Positions 9,309-18,074 are shown, numbered from the stretch's first letter. The stretch is 64,000 nucleotides of DNA from Hufsiella ginkgonis (GCF_009834915.1 NZ_WVHS01000002.1:248001-312000); one strand, 5' to 3'. The notes: generated by a model not told the origin, from the letters alone. Numbers and translations are program-made.

Positions 9309-10246
9309 TGAAAAGGATCAAGAAAAAATACCAGGGAAATGTGATACCGCTGATCACGCCCCTCACGCCAGGGCTGGCGCTGGACGAGGCCGCAGTGGAG
9401 CGGATAGTTATCCGGGCGCAGGACCACGGCGCCATGCCGTTTGTAATGGGCACAACAGGCGAGTCGGTTTCGCTGTCAAACGCACTTAAACACGATTATA
9501 TCAGGCAGGCCGCGAGGCTAAAACGCCAGGGAACGCAACTGTATGCCGGAATTTCATCTAACAGCCTCGAGGAAGCCGTGGTTTTCGGCAAACAGTGCTT
9601 TGATGAAGGCGCGGATGCCGTGGCGGCTACGTTGCCCTCTTATTACCAGCTCACAGAGTACCAGATGAAAAACTGGTTCGAACAATTGGCAGACGGGATC
9701 GGTGGTCCGCTGATCATTTATAATATTCCCGCCACTACACATATGTCCATTCCCCTGGACCTCATCAACGACTTAAGCCGGCATGAATTCATCGTGGGTA
9801 CCAAGGATTCCGAAAGAAACGAGCAACGCTTACACGACTCGCTGGCACTCTGGAGGGATCGCCCTGATTTTAGTCATTTTCTTGGTTGGGCCGCCAAATC
9901 GGCCATGGGGCTTGAAAATGGAAGCGACGGCCTGATCCCGAGCACCGGGAATCTTCACCCGGCACTTTACCAGCAGCTGGAACGTGCGGTAGCCGAAGGG
10001 GATATGGACCATGCCTATTACTGCCAGGTACTTTCTGACAGGCTGGGCGATATTTACCAGTCGGGCCGCACATTGGGCGGATCCCTTTGGGCACTAAAGG
10101 TGCTGATGAGCGAATTTGAGCTCTGCGAGTCGTTTATGATGCCCCCGTTAACGGGAGGAACACCGGAGGACGCCGCGAAATTGAAAGAAGCCTTACGTAA
10201 AACCCTGTCGGCAGAAGAACTGCCTTTATCCATCAGCAGGCCATGA
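9308..10246 (+). CDS. DapA-family aldolase/lyase (dihydrodipicolinate synthase-like)
   Basis: A 312-residue TIM-barrel class I aldolase. The N-terminal GNVIPLITPLT, the GTTGES phosphate/carboxylate loop (48-53), Tyr138 (IIYNIPATT) and Schiff-base Lys166 (IVGTKDSERN) identify the DHDPS/N-acetylneuraminate lyase/2-keto-3-deoxy-acid aldolase superfamily. It is unlikely to be the lysine-biosynthetic DapA because it is locked in a catabolic operon between a Fe-dehydrogenase and PdxA2, with one-base and 4-bp overlaps. A 2-keto-3-deoxy sugar acid is the natural guess for substrate, giving pyruvate plus an aldehyde that the neighbouring dehydrogenase could reduce; this is inference. Confidence 0.88.
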   Translation: MKRIKKKYQGNVIPLITPLTPGLALDEAAVERIVIRAQDHGAMPFVMGTTGESVSLSNALKHDYIRQAARLKRQGTQLYAGISSNSLEEAVVFGKQCFDEGADAVAATLPSYYQLTEYQMKNWFEQLADGIGGPLIIYNIPATTHMSIPLDLINDLSRHEFIVGTKDSERNEQRLHDSLALWRDRPDFSHFLGWAAKSAMGLENGSDGLIPSTGNLHPALYQQLERAVAEGDMDHAYYCQVLSDRLGDIYQSGRTLGGSLWALKVLMSEFELCESFMMPPLTGGTPEDAAKLKEALRKTLSAEELPLSISRP

Positions 10247-11292
10247 ATATTAAACCTATCGTTGCGGTTACCATGGGTGACCCGGCCGGTATCGGTCCCG
10301 AAATAGCCGTGAAGGCGCTCTTACAAGATAACGTTACCTCGATATGCCGACCGATCTTAATTGGCGATGCTGCCACTTTAAACGATATTATTAAAAGACT
10401 GGCATTAAAGGCCACGGTCAACGCGGTAAACAATGTGTCGGATGCCCGTTTTGAACCGGGAGTTATCGATGTTTTCGACCTCGAAAACGTCGACCTGGAA
10501 ACACTTCATTTTGGCGAGATCTCGGCCATGGCCGGGGCCGCATCGTTCGAATCGGTTAAAAAAGCGATAGACCTTGCCCTCGCGGGCGAAGCCGACGCAA
10601 CAGTGACCGGGCCTATCAACAAGAAATCGGTGAACGAAGCGGGTCATCATTTTGCCGGTCACACAGAGATCTATGCCTATTTCACGGGTACCCGCAAGTA
10701 TGCGATGCTGCTGGTGGAAGATAACCTGAAGGTGATCCACGTGTCTACGCATGTTTCGCTCAGGCAGGCATGTGACCTGGTGAAGAAAGACCGGATATTG
10801 GAGGTGGTCGGCCTGTTACAGGACGGATTGATCAGCCTCGGCGAAACCAACCTAAAGATTGGCATTGCCGGATTAAATCCACATGCCGGAGACTCTGGCT
10901 TATTTGGTACGGAAGACGATGAAGAGATCCTGCCCGCGGTAGAAGAGGCCAGGCGCCGCGGGTTTGACGTTGAAGGGCCGGTTCCGGCAGACACTTTATT
11001 TTCAAAAGCGGCTACCGGTTTTTATGGCGGTGTAGTCGCTATGTACCACGACCAGGGCCATATTCCATTCAAGCTTTCGGGCTTTAAATGGAACCCGGAA
11101 AAGAAACAGATGGACAGCGTAAAAGGCGTAAATATCACCATGGGGTTACCAATTATCCGCACTTCTGTTGATCATGGTACCGCTTTTGAGATCGCCGGTA
11201 AGGGCGTAGCCAGCGCAGATGCCATGGTGCTGGCCATCGAGTCGGCAGTTCAATTGGCCAGGTATCGTAAAACCGCGTATCCCGCAACATGA
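10243..11292 (+). CDS. pdxA2: PdxA2-type 4-phospho-D-threonate/erythronate dehydrogenase
   Basis: A 349-residue PdxA-family metal-dependent oxidative decarboxylase. MGDPAGIGPE (11-20), TGPINKK (122-128), GHTE (139-142) and the three metal-binding histidines His170 (STHVS), His214 (NPHAGD) and His269 (YHDQGH) match the family, each offset by four from the E. coli PdxA ligands. The adjacent DUF1537 kinase overlaps by 4 bp; PdxA2 paired with such a kinase is the established D-threonate/D-erythronate route (4-phosphorylation, then oxidation and decarboxylation to dihydroxyacetone phosphate). The pairing argues against a role in pyridoxal phosphate synthesis. The exact acid sugar cannot be told from the sequence. 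Confidence 0.85.
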   Translation: MNIKPIVAVTMGDPAGIGPEIAVKALLQDNVTSICRPILIGDAATLNDIIKRLALKATVNAVNNVSDARFEPGVIDVFDLENVDLETLHFGEISAMAGAASFESVKKAIDLALAGEADATVTGPINKKSVNEAGHHFAGHTEIYAYFTGTRKYAMLLVEDNLKVIHVSTHVSLRQACDLVKKDRILEVVGLLQDGLISLGETNLKIGIAGLNPHAGDSGLFGTEDDEEILPAVEEARRRGFDVEGPVPADTLFSKAATGFYGGVVAMYHDQGHIPFKLSGFKWNPEKKQMDSVKGVNITMGLPIIRTSVDHGTAFEIAGKGVASADAMVLAIESAVQLARYRKTAYPAT

Positions 11293-12470
11293 TCGCGGTA
11301 ATTGCGGATGACCTGACGGGCGCTGCTGAAATCGCGGGCATCGGCCTGCGTTTCGGGCTAAACGTGGAACTCTCGATGGAAGTACCGGGAGCCTCGCATG
11401 CGGATCTGCTGGTGATCGCCACCGACACGCGTTCGCGTTCGCGGGAAGAAGCCGTAGCCATCTCCGGAAAAACCACCTCGGCGCTGACAAAACTACGGCC
11501 GCAATGGATCTATAAGAAGATCGACTCCGTAATGCGCGGTCACCTGCTCCCGGAAATCGCGGCGCAAATGACCGCCATGAATTGCGACACGGCATTGATC
11601 GTGCCCGCTAATCCACACCTTGGGCGAACCATCAAAAACGGCAGGTACCTGGTCCATGATACCCCGGTTAACCAGACCGGTTTTGCTCACGACCCGGATT
11701 TCCCGGTAACAGAGTCAGACATTTTAAGGAGGTTCAGCCAGGAAGAACATACGCTGCAGGTATTGAGCTGCCGCGGGGAACTATCCGGTAAGGGCATTTA
11801 CGTCGGCGAAGCGGCATCCGGTTCAGACCTCGGCGCATGGGCCGGGCTAAAAAGCAAGCCAGGGGTTTTGGCCGGAGCGGCGGGTTTTTTTTCTTCGCTG
11901 CTGGAACATGAAGGATTAAAAGCGCGGATCAATGTCAAGGCAGTCCGTTTTGAATCCCCTTCTTTATACGTATGCGGCAGCGCCTACAAAGAGCGGGTAG
12001 ACCTGGTCCGGGCGGCATTTGAACGAAATTCACCAGTAAGCTACCTTCCGGCGGCATTAACGCAGGCCGTAGCGCGCGCAGGGGCCGGTGTAACCGCGTG
12101 GTGCGACGAGATTGTTTCGCTGCTTAACCAATATGGTACCGCGATCATCGCCATAGACCCCGCGGCGGTGGAACCATCGGCTACGGCAACCCATCTCCGG
12201 AAAGTAATGGCCGCGGCGGTAGCCCGGGTGCTTCGTAACATACCGGTTAGAGAGCTTTTTATTGAAGGGGGATCCACGGCTTCTGCTATCTTAGAAGAAG
12301 CAAAAATAACCGCACTTTCGCCAATAAACGAGTTGGCTGCCGGGGTGGTCCGGATGCAGGCGGCCGCTGATCCCGGTTTTCATATCACCATAAAGCCAGG
12401 GAGTTATCATTGGCCGGAAATGGTAAACAACTTTTTTGCAAAGGCAAACTATACTAAACCAATTATATGA
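11289..12470 (+). CDS. DUF1537 four-carbon acid-sugar kinase (DtnK-like)
   Basis: A 393-residue cytoplasmic kinase. The N-terminal VIADDLTGAAEIAG is the DUF1537 (SBD_N) active-site motif with the Asp pair at 7-8, and IYKKIDSVMRGH is the second conserved block. The C-terminal nucleotide-binding half carries LFIEGGSTASAIL, the counterpart of the usual AGGDTS loop, with Glu replacing Ala. Members phosphorylate C4 acid sugars such as D-threonate, L-threonate and D-erythronate. Its 4-bp overlaps with PdxA2 upstream and the SSS symporter downstream suggest an uptake, phosphorylation and oxidation series. A second, longer DUF1537 protein lies at 36188-37567 with different partners. Confidence 0.85.
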   Translation: MIAVIADDLTGAAEIAGIGLRFGLNVELSMEVPGASHADLLVIATDTRSRSREEAVAISGKTTSALTKLRPQWIYKKIDSVMRGHLLPEIAAQMTAMNCDTALIVPANPHLGRTIKNGRYLVHDTPVNQTGFAHDPDFPVTESDILRRFSQEEHTLQVLSCRGELSGKGIYVGEAASGSDLGAWAGLKSKPGVLAGAAGFFSSLLEHEGLKARINVKAVRFESPSLYVCGSAYKERVDLVRAAFERNSPVSYLPAALTQAVARAGAGVTAWCDEIVSLLNQYGTAIIAIDPAAVEPSATATHLRKVMAAAVARVLRNIPVRELFIEGGSTASAILEEAKITALSPINELAAGVVRMQAAADPGFHITIKPGSYHWPEMVNNFFAKANYTKPII

Positions 12471-14032
12471 TCAAACCTGTTTTAAGCGGTATTGACTATG
12501 GGATCATCGTCGCGGTCCTGCTCATTACCCTATATTTTGGATTGCGTTTTGCCCGGAACCAGGGGTCAACACAAGCCTATTTTTCGGCAAAAGGAAGAGT
12601 ACCCGCATGGGCGATCGGGATGTCGCTGCTCGCCACGCTGATCAGCAGTGTCACGTTCCTGGGATACCCCGGGGAGGGGTATTCCTCTAACTGGATCCTC
12701 CTGGTGCAGGGACTGATGGTTCCGCTCGTGCTCTTCGGCACGATCTGGTTCATCGTACCCTTGTACCGTAAAGTAATCAAGCTCAGCACATACGAGTATT
12801 TCGAAAAAAGATTCGGCACCTTTGCCCGTTATTACAGCTCCGTGGCTTTCGTGCTCCGGCAGTTCTCAGGAATGGGGACGGTATTTTTTCTTCTTGCCAT
12901 CGCGTTGTCGAACATGACGGGAGGCAATACTTTCGCTATTATTGTCCTTGTAGGGTCGCTCATTATCGTGATCAACCTGTTGGGCGGTATAGAAGCGGTG
13001 ATCTGGCTGGATGTTTTCCAGGGGTTTATGCTATTCGCCAGCGGCATCGTCTGCCTGGTGATTATTGTACTGTCGGTTGACGGCGGACCTTCGGCCATTA
13101 TGGAAGTGGCCGGCGCAAATGGAAGGACCGGGTTCGGGCCGTACGATGCGGACCTAACAAAGCTTACGTTCATCGTGATGGTGATCAATGGCATGTTCTA
13201 CGCCATTCAAAAATACGGCACCGATCAGACCGTAGTACAACGGTACCTTACGGCGAAAACGGATAAAGGCGCGATCCGGGCATCTCTGATGGGTATTTTA
13301 CTAACCGTTCCGGTATGGACCATGTTTATGCTGATCGGCACCGCGTTATTTGTGTTCTACAAACAAAATCCGTTGCCTGCAGGCATGAATCCCAATGCGG
13401 TTTTCCCGTATTTTATCATGACCCACTTGCCAAACGGCGCCATAGGCTTCATCCTGGCCGCCATGATCTCGGCCGCTGTCTGCAGCCTCAGCGCCGACCT
13501 GAATTCTCTTGCGGCAGTAGGGGTGGAGGATTACTACAAAAAGCTCCGGCCAAACCGTCCCGACAATGAGTATTTGCGCGCCGGAAAATGGATCGTAGTA
13601 TTGTCCGGCATCGTTTCGATCCTGATCGGCGGTATTTATGTGAACGCCGGGAACGAAGGCGTTTTAGGCATTATCTTTACCTTGTATGCCATATTTTCGG
13701 GAGGGATCGTCGGAATTTTCCTGCTTGGCTTATTAAGTGCACGTGCCAACCGGCAGGGGATAAATATCGCGATCGCGGTATGTGTGGTGTTTACCGCTTA
13801 TGCGTTCTTAACGTCGACACAGATTGGCAGCGGGGAGCGCAAAATATTGTTGCTCGATCTCGGCGACTACAACTTTAAACACCACAAACTGATGCTGGGT
13901 GTATACAGCCACGTGGTGGTTATCGTGGTTGGTTACATCGCCAGCCTCTTCTTCCCTAAACCAGCGCTCGATAAAAACTTATTGTACAGCGGCTGGCTGG
14001 CCGCAAAACGCGAAGCAAAAAGAAATTCATGA
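12467..14032 (+). CDS. Sodium:solute symporter (SSS family)
   Basis: A 521-residue inner-membrane protein with about 13 hydrophobic segments spread along its length. DYGIIVAVLLITLYFGLRFA (TM1), the YFSAKGRVPAWAIGMSLLA loop and the YGTDQTVVQRYL segment are typical of SSS-family sugar and acid symporters. It overlaps the DUF1537 kinase by 4 bp and the following hydrolase by 4 bp, so it most likely imports the substrate handled by this operon. Substrate is unknown. A second SSS symporter is encoded at 42611-44200 in a different operon; the two are clearly different in sequence. Confidence 0.9.
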   Translation: MIKPVLSGIDYGIIVAVLLITLYFGLRFARNQGSTQAYFSAKGRVPAWAIGMSLLATLISSVTFLGYPGEGYSSNWILLVQGLMVPLVLFGTIWFIVPLYRKVIKLSTYEYFEKRFGTFARYYSSVAFVLRQFSGMGTVFFLLAIALSNMTGGNTFAIIVLVGSLIIVINLLGGIEAVIWLDVFQGFMLFASGIVCLVIIVLSVDGGPSAIMEVAGANGRTGFGPYDADLTKLTFIVMVINGMFYAIQKYGTDQTVVQRYLTAKTDKGAIRASLMGILLTVPVWTMFMLIGTALFVFYKQNPLPAGMNPNAVFPYFIMTHLPNGAIGFILAAMISAAVCSLSADLNSLAAVGVEDYYKKLRPNRPDNEYLRAGKWIVVLSGIVSILIGGIYVNAGNEGVLGIIFTLYAIFSGGIVGIFLLGLLSARANRQGINIAIAVCVVFTAYAFLTSTQIGSGERKILLLDLGDYNFKHHKLMLGVYSHVVVIVVGYIASLFFPKPALDKNLLYSGWLAAKREAKRNS

Positions 14033-15417
14033 AAAAAATAACATTCATTTTCCTTCTCCTGCTGTCGGTGCATGCGGTTGGCCAGACTTCCGACGACGCC
14101 TTTAAAGAACCGTTAAAAAATGTGATCTCCAGGATCCGTGAACGGTACCAGGTGGCTATCCGCTATCCGGAAGAGCTCGTAAAAGACCGGTTTGTTACCT
14201 ATGCGGGATGGCGGTTCACTCCAGATGCAGAGAAAACGATGGCGAACATTTTCGCGTCGCAGGATATTACTTTCGTAAAAGAAGGCGATCGTAAATATAA
14301 GCTGCAAGCTTATCAATATCACCTGAAAACCCCTGAAGAAGGAAAACTGCAGCTCGATTATTTCGCAACACTTTACAACGATCTCAGAGGATGGGAAAAA
14401 CGAAAAGCCGTGTTAAAGAAAGAGATCCTTTCTGCTCTTCGTTTGCAGCCCTTACCCGTAAAACCGGCGTCGGCGCCCATAACTACACCCGTAAGAAAGA
14501 TGAACGGCTATACCGTGCAGAATATCGCGATCGAAACGTTACCCGGGTTATATGTCTGCGGATCGGTGTACCGCCCGGTAAATGCAAAAGGCAAACTGCC
14601 CGTGATATTAAACCCGGACGGTCATTTTGATAAGGGCCGGTATCGTGCTGATAGCCAGTATCGTTGTGCGATGCTGGCCAGGATGGGAGCCATTGCGATG
14701 GATTACGATCTGTTCGCATGGGGCGAGTCGCTCTTACAGTTTAAAACCGCCGATCACCGCAGGGCGATCGCACAAAGCATCCAGGCGCTTAACGGTATGC
14801 GTATCCTGGATTACCTGCTGTCTCTCAGAGATTCAGATCCTTCCCGGGTCGCCATTACCGGGGGCTCGGGCGGTGGGAGTCAAACCATGCTGCTGTCAGC
14901 CATCGACGACCGGTTTACGCTAAGCGTCTCGGTAGTAATGCTATCTTCCTATCATAGTGGAGGTTGTCCATGCGAAAGCGGGATGGGGACGCATCTTTGC
15001 GGTGGCGGTACCAATAACGTGGAGATCGCGGCCATGTCCGCACCCAAACCCCAGCTGGTGATCTCAGACGGAAAGGACTGGACGCAAAATGTACCACAAA
15101 CAGAATTTCCTTTCCTGCAGAAGATCTATGGATTTTATGGAAGAAGTGAGCTTGCAGAAAACGCGCATTTTCCCGGGGAAGGGCATGACTACGGTCTCAG
15201 TAAGCGGTTAGCCATGTACCGGTTCATTGCCGGGAACTTTCACCTCGATCTGAAAAAGATCGGGGACGCAAATGGAAAGATCGACGAAACCCCGGTGACC
15301 ATAGAAACGGAAGCCGCTCAATACGTTTTCGGCGAAAAAGGGGAGAAGCTGCCAGCCAATGCCATCCGCAGCTTTGCAGACCTGGAAAAGATATTTACAC
15401 GGTATACCACTCAGTAA
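14029..15417 (+). CDS. Secreted alpha/beta-hydrolase, acetyl-esterase-like
   Basis: A 462-residue exported hydrolase with a short signal peptide (MKKITFIFLLLLSV to GQTS). The nucleophile elbow is GGSGGG with Ser280; Asp347 (ISDGKDW) and His386 (GEGHDYG) are the likely remaining triad members. SGGCPCESGMGTH and CGGGTNN form a Cys-rich loop near the active site that might hold a disulfide. The fold is that of bacterial acetyl-xylan/cephalosporin-C or pectin acetylesterases, but I cannot assign a CAZy CE family. An N-terminal helical part (20-130) precedes the hydrolase core. The gene joins the next one through TAATG. Confidence 0.75.
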   Translation: MKKITFIFLLLLSVHAVGQTSDDAFKEPLKNVISRIRERYQVAIRYPEELVKDRFVTYAGWRFTPDAEKTMANIFASQDITFVKEGDRKYKLQAYQYHLKTPEEGKLQLDYFATLYNDLRGWEKRKAVLKKEILSALRLQPLPVKPASAPITTPVRKMNGYTVQNIAIETLPGLYVCGSVYRPVNAKGKLPVILNPDGHFDKGRYRADSQYRCAMLARMGAIAMDYDLFAWGESLLQFKTADHRRAIAQSIQALNGMRILDYLLSLRDSDPSRVAITGGSGGGSQTMLLSAIDDRFTLSVSVVMLSSYHSGGCPCESGMGTHLCGGGTNNVEIAAMSAPKPQLVISDGKDWTQNVPQTEFPFLQKIYGFYGRSELAENAHFPGEGHDYGLSKRLAMYRFIAGNFHLDLKKIGDANGKIDETPVTIETEAAQYVFGEKGEKLPANAIRSFADLEKIFTRYTTQ

Positions 15418-16301
15418 TGAACAGGCGAAAATTTATCGGGCGTACAGCGTTACTTGCAGGCGGATTACTGTTTCCCGCGATTTCAAAAGCGGGCGCAGCA
15501 AAGAAACAACGGTACAAAGTGGCGGTTATTGACCTGATGATCCTGAAGCGACAAAAATTAAGCGCGTTCCCGTTGGCAAAAGAACTGGGCGCAGATGGAC
15601 TGGAAGTGGATATGGGCGGATTGGGCGATCGCGAAACGTTCGACAGCCAGCTTGGAGACGGCGAAATGCGCAAGCAGTTCCTGGCCAAAGCGAGAGAGCT
15701 GAACGTGGAGATCTGCTCGCTTGCCATGACGGGGTTTTACGCCCAGTCTTTCGCCGAACGCCCTACGTACCAGCGCATGATCCGTGATTGCTTTGATGCA
15801 ATGAAGGCCATGGATGTAAAGATCGCTTTCCTGCCGCTTGGCATAAAAGGTGACCTGGTAAAGTATCCTGAACTGCGGCCGGCCATTGTAGAACGCCTGA
15901 AAGTGGTTGCCATGATGGCGGCCAAAGCCGGGGTGATCGTAGGAATCGAAACCGCACTGGATGCAGCTGGAGAGGTAGCTTTATTAAACGAGATCGGGTC
16001 GAAACACATCCAGGTCTATTTCAATTTTTCAAATCCGCTGAAAGCGGGAAGAGACCTGCACCAGGAGCTCCGCATCCTCGGCAAAAAGCGGATCTGCCAG
16101 ATCCATTGCACGGACGAAGACGGCGTGTGGCTGCAAAATAATACCCGTCTCGATCTAAAAAAAGTTAAACAGACCCTCGATTCAATGGGATGGAAGGGTT
16201 GGCTGGTCATCGAACGCTCTAGGGACGCGAAAGAACCTACGAATGTGAAAAAGAATTTTACCGCAAATACCGCGTATGTAAAGTCCGTCTTCCAGGAATA
16301 A
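15417..16301 (+). CDS. Sugar phosphate isomerase/epimerase-like TIM barrel with Tat signal
   Basis: A 294-residue xylose-isomerase-like TIM-barrel protein (AP-endonuclease 2 superfamily). The N-terminus MNRRKFIGRTALLAGGLL is a Tat signal (RRKFIG), so the folded, probably metal-bound protein is exported. GADGLEVDMGGLG, GIETALDAAGEV, VYFNFSNPL and CQIHCTDEDG are the metal-site strands, with the usual Glu, Asn/Asp and His positions. Family members isomerise or epimerise sugars or act as hydroxypyruvate isomerase-like enzymes; many Tat-exported versions in Bacteroidota have no known substrate. It closes the first operon; the next gene lies about 125 bp further on. Confidence 0.8.
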   Translation: MNRRKFIGRTALLAGGLLFPAISKAGAAKKQRYKVAVIDLMILKRQKLSAFPLAKELGADGLEVDMGGLGDRETFDSQLGDGEMRKQFLAKARELNVEICSLAMTGFYAQSFAERPTYQRMIRDCFDAMKAMDVKIAFLPLGIKGDLVKYPELRPAIVERLKVVAMMAAKAGVIVGIETALDAAGEVALLNEIGSKHIQVYFNFSNPLKAGRDLHQELRILGKKRICQIHCTDEDGVWLQNNTRLDLKKVKQTLDSMGWKGWLVIERSRDAKEPTNVKKNFTANTAYVKSVFQE

Positions 16302-16307
16302 GATTTC

Positions 16308-16367
16308 CATTTTGACAAGTTGGAGTTAAGTGTCGAAATTATTCATAATTCATTGGTTGTCAAAATG
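16308..16367. repeat. Nested inverted repeat after the first operon
   Basis: CATTTTGACAA at 16308-16318 and its perfect reverse complement TTGTCAAAATG at 16357-16367 enclose 38 bases. Inside lies a second perfect hairpin, AATTAT-TC-ATAATT at 16337-16350. It starts six bases after the stop of the isomerase-like gene and ends 59 bases before the Rpn-like gene. The long loop and lack of a terminal T-tract make a standard terminator unlikely. A cruciform, an operator or the trace of an insertion are possible. Confidence 0.6.
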
Positions 16368-16426
16368 ATACCAGCGCTTGTAGATATCAGGATTACTATC
16401 CATTTTCGCGTCCCGCTAATGTGCAG

Positions 16427-17245
16427 ATGGCGAATAATTACGACAAGATCCTGAGAGAGAATTTCCGGCAGCCTAAAAAACTGCTGGTTAGTGAACTATT
16501 GAACACCGATCCTGTACGCGTGGTGCCGCTGGTACCAAAAATCCAGCACACGATTCTCGAACGGGAAACCGACACCATTGCCGAGGTGCTTACCAGCGAC
16601 GGTAAACTGGTGATCCTGCATATAGAATGGCAAAGCTCGAACGACCCCAAAATGGGCCTTAGGATGGCGATCTACGACCTCCTCCTGCATCAAACGTATG
16701 AGAAAGATGTGATTGGAGTGGTACTGTATGTGGGTAGATCCAAAATGACCATGACGGGAAAACTCGCTTTCGCCGGGTTGCGTTATAAATGTATCATATT
16801 AGATATCAGGAGATTTGATCCTTCCATGTTCCTGGAGTCGGATGACCCTGGCGAGATAATACTGGCGGTGCTGGCGGGAGGAGAAAACGACAAGTCACAG
16901 GTCGTAAATAGAATATTTGTTAAATTGCAGCAACTTTTAGATAATGATAAAACAGAGCTGAAAAAGCGGATCAGGCAGCTGGAGTTACTGTCATTACTGA
17001 GAGGAGAAGACGTACAGCGATTAGTTAATAAAAAGGAAGATAAAATGGCGGTTACAATAGACATCACACGGGATTTAAAATATCGGGCCGGCCTGGAAAA
17101 AGGTCAGGAGAGATTTTTTAAAGGGATTAACCAAATGCTCAGCGAAGGCTACTCACAAACCGAAATACAACGTTTCTTTGGTCTTTCGAAAAAAGAGATC
17201 AATCGCGTAATGGCGTTAAACGATGCTGCCGTCAAAGATCAATAG
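16427..17245 (+). CDS. Rpn/PD-(D/E)XK nuclease-transposase family protein
   Basis: A 272-residue cytoplasmic protein. ETDTIAEVLTSDGKLVILHI followed by EWQS gives the D...ExQ arrangement of the Rpn (recombination-promoting nuclease) type PD-(D/E)XK fold, and MGLRMAIYDLLLHQTYE is the helix that follows. The C-terminus (about 230-265) has SEGYSQTEIQRFFGLSKKEI, a helix-turn-helix-like tail common in this group. Such proteins are often multicopy. It is unrelated in function to the surrounding sugar genes and is bounded by an inverted repeat upstream. ATG 16427 is preferred over GTG 16421. It converges on the IclR gene, with 4 bp between stops. Confidence 0.75.
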   Translation: MANNYDKILRENFRQPKKLLVSELLNTDPVRVVPLVPKIQHTILERETDTIAEVLTSDGKLVILHIEWQSSNDPKMGLRMAIYDLLLHQTYEKDVIGVVLYVGRSKMTMTGKLAFAGLRYKCIILDIRRFDPSMFLESDDPGEIILAVLAGGENDKSQVVNRIFVKLQQLLDNDKTELKKRIRQLELLSLLRGEDVQRLVNKKEDKMAVTIDITRDLKYRAGLEKGQERFFKGINQMLSEGYSQTEIQRFFGLSKKEINRVMALNDAAVKDQ

Positions 17246-17249
17246 TTTA

Positions 17250-18023
17250 TCATACCCCGATCTTCTTTTCGATCCTCTTGGCACAAAGATTAGCTTCAGC
17301 GAGGATTTTTTCATTAGCTACGCCCATATCGATATTGTGCAGCGTTGTTAACCTCGAAACCGTTAAACAAGCGATAATGCCCGAAGTCTTATTTCCTACC
17401 GGGATAGAAATATCGGTCACTCCCTCCGCCAGGTCGCTGTTTTTGATATAATAACCGTCTGCCCGGATTTTCGTCAGCGTTTGCATGAAATCTTTTTTTT
17501 GCTGGTCGGGGTAGGATTTATAGATCTTGATATTCTTTAACATCGCGCGCTGTTCATCTTCGGGAAGATAAGCAAGTAATACGCGGCCTGATGCGGTAAG
17601 CGGTAACGGGAACAGGTTTCCCTCCTCGATGGACAGTGCGATAGGTCCCGGGCTTTTCGAATGGATGATCACCATCAACTGGTTATGATATAAAATACTC
17701 AGGTGACAAGATTGACGAATAGTTTGCGAAAGCTCCTCCATCGGGTATTGTGCCGCTTTCCGCAGCTCATCTACCGGCGAATGCCTGTGCGAAATATGAT
17801 ATAACTTCAGCGAAAGTTTGTACTTGCCGGAAACTTCTTCCCTAAGAATATAACCACGTTCTTCCAGGCACATCAGCATGCGATAGATCTCATTTTGACT
17901 TCGTTCAATCCCCGTTGCAATCTCCGTTTGCGATTGCGGAGCCGATTGAGACGAAAGATACTCCAGGATGTCGAGTCCCTTATCTAAGGCGGGCGCCTGG
18001 TACCTGCTTTCTTTTTCCTGCAT
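17250..18023 (-). CDS. IclR-family transcriptional regulator
   Basis: A 257-residue regulator: winged helix-turn-helix (about 8-75; LDKGLDILEYLSS, QTEIATGIERSQNEIYRMLM, EERGYILRE) followed by an IclR effector domain (PLTASGRVLLAYLPEDE, SDLAEGVTDISIPVGN). It is divergently transcribed from the rhamnosidase/CoA-transferase operon and is its obvious local regulator; the ligand is probably a sugar or acid intermediate. The start is placed at ATG 18023. An in-frame TTG at 18053 overlaps a TAAGTTTG -7 box, which argues against the longer form. A perfect inverted repeat at 18075-18098 is the candidate binding site. Confidence 0.9.
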   Translation of the reverse strand: MQEKESRYQAPALDKGLDILEYLSSQSAPQSQTEIATGIERSQNEIYRMLMCLEERGYILREEVSGKYKLSLKLYHISHRHSPVDELRKAAQYPMEELSQTIRQSCHLSILYHNQLMVIIHSKSPGPIALSIEEGNLFPLPLTASGRVLLAYLPEDEQRAMLKNIKIYKSYPDQQKKDFMQTLTKIRADGYYIKNSDLAEGVTDISIPVGNKTSGIIACLTVSRLTTLHNIDMGVANEKILAEANLCAKRIEKKIGV

Positions 18024-18050
18024 AATGGTTTTTACAATGGTCAGCCAAGA

Positions 18051-18058
18051 CAAACTTA
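18051..18058 (-). promoter_or_regulatory. Candidate -7 box of the iclR-type gene
   Basis: On the minus strand this reads TAAGTTTG, a full match to the Bacteroidota -7 consensus TAnnTTTG, and lies 28 bases upstream of ATG 18023. The -33 region would fall at about 18078-18083, inside the inverted repeat at 18075-18098, consistent with autoregulation. Confidence 0.5.
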
Positions 18059-18074
18059 AGCAAAGTATTGTACT

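Noticed and set aside
9308-10246. Lysine-pathway dihydrodipicolinate synthase (dapA)
   Set aside because: Translational coupling to catabolic genes and the GTTGES loop variant point to a catabolic aldolase of the same fold.
10243-11292. Vitamin B6 biosynthetic pdxA
   Set aside because: The coupled DUF1537 kinase and the sugar operon context indicate the PdxA2 catabolic branch; no pdxJ gene is adjacent.
16308-16367. Rho-independent terminator of the first operon
   Set aside because: The 38-base loop, AT-rich arms and absence of a T-tract do not fit; only the element at 63393-63434 has classical terminator form.
16308-17245. Complete insertion sequence or transposon
   Set aside because: The inverted repeat has both arms upstream of the gene, no matching repeat follows the gene and no target-site duplication could be seen.
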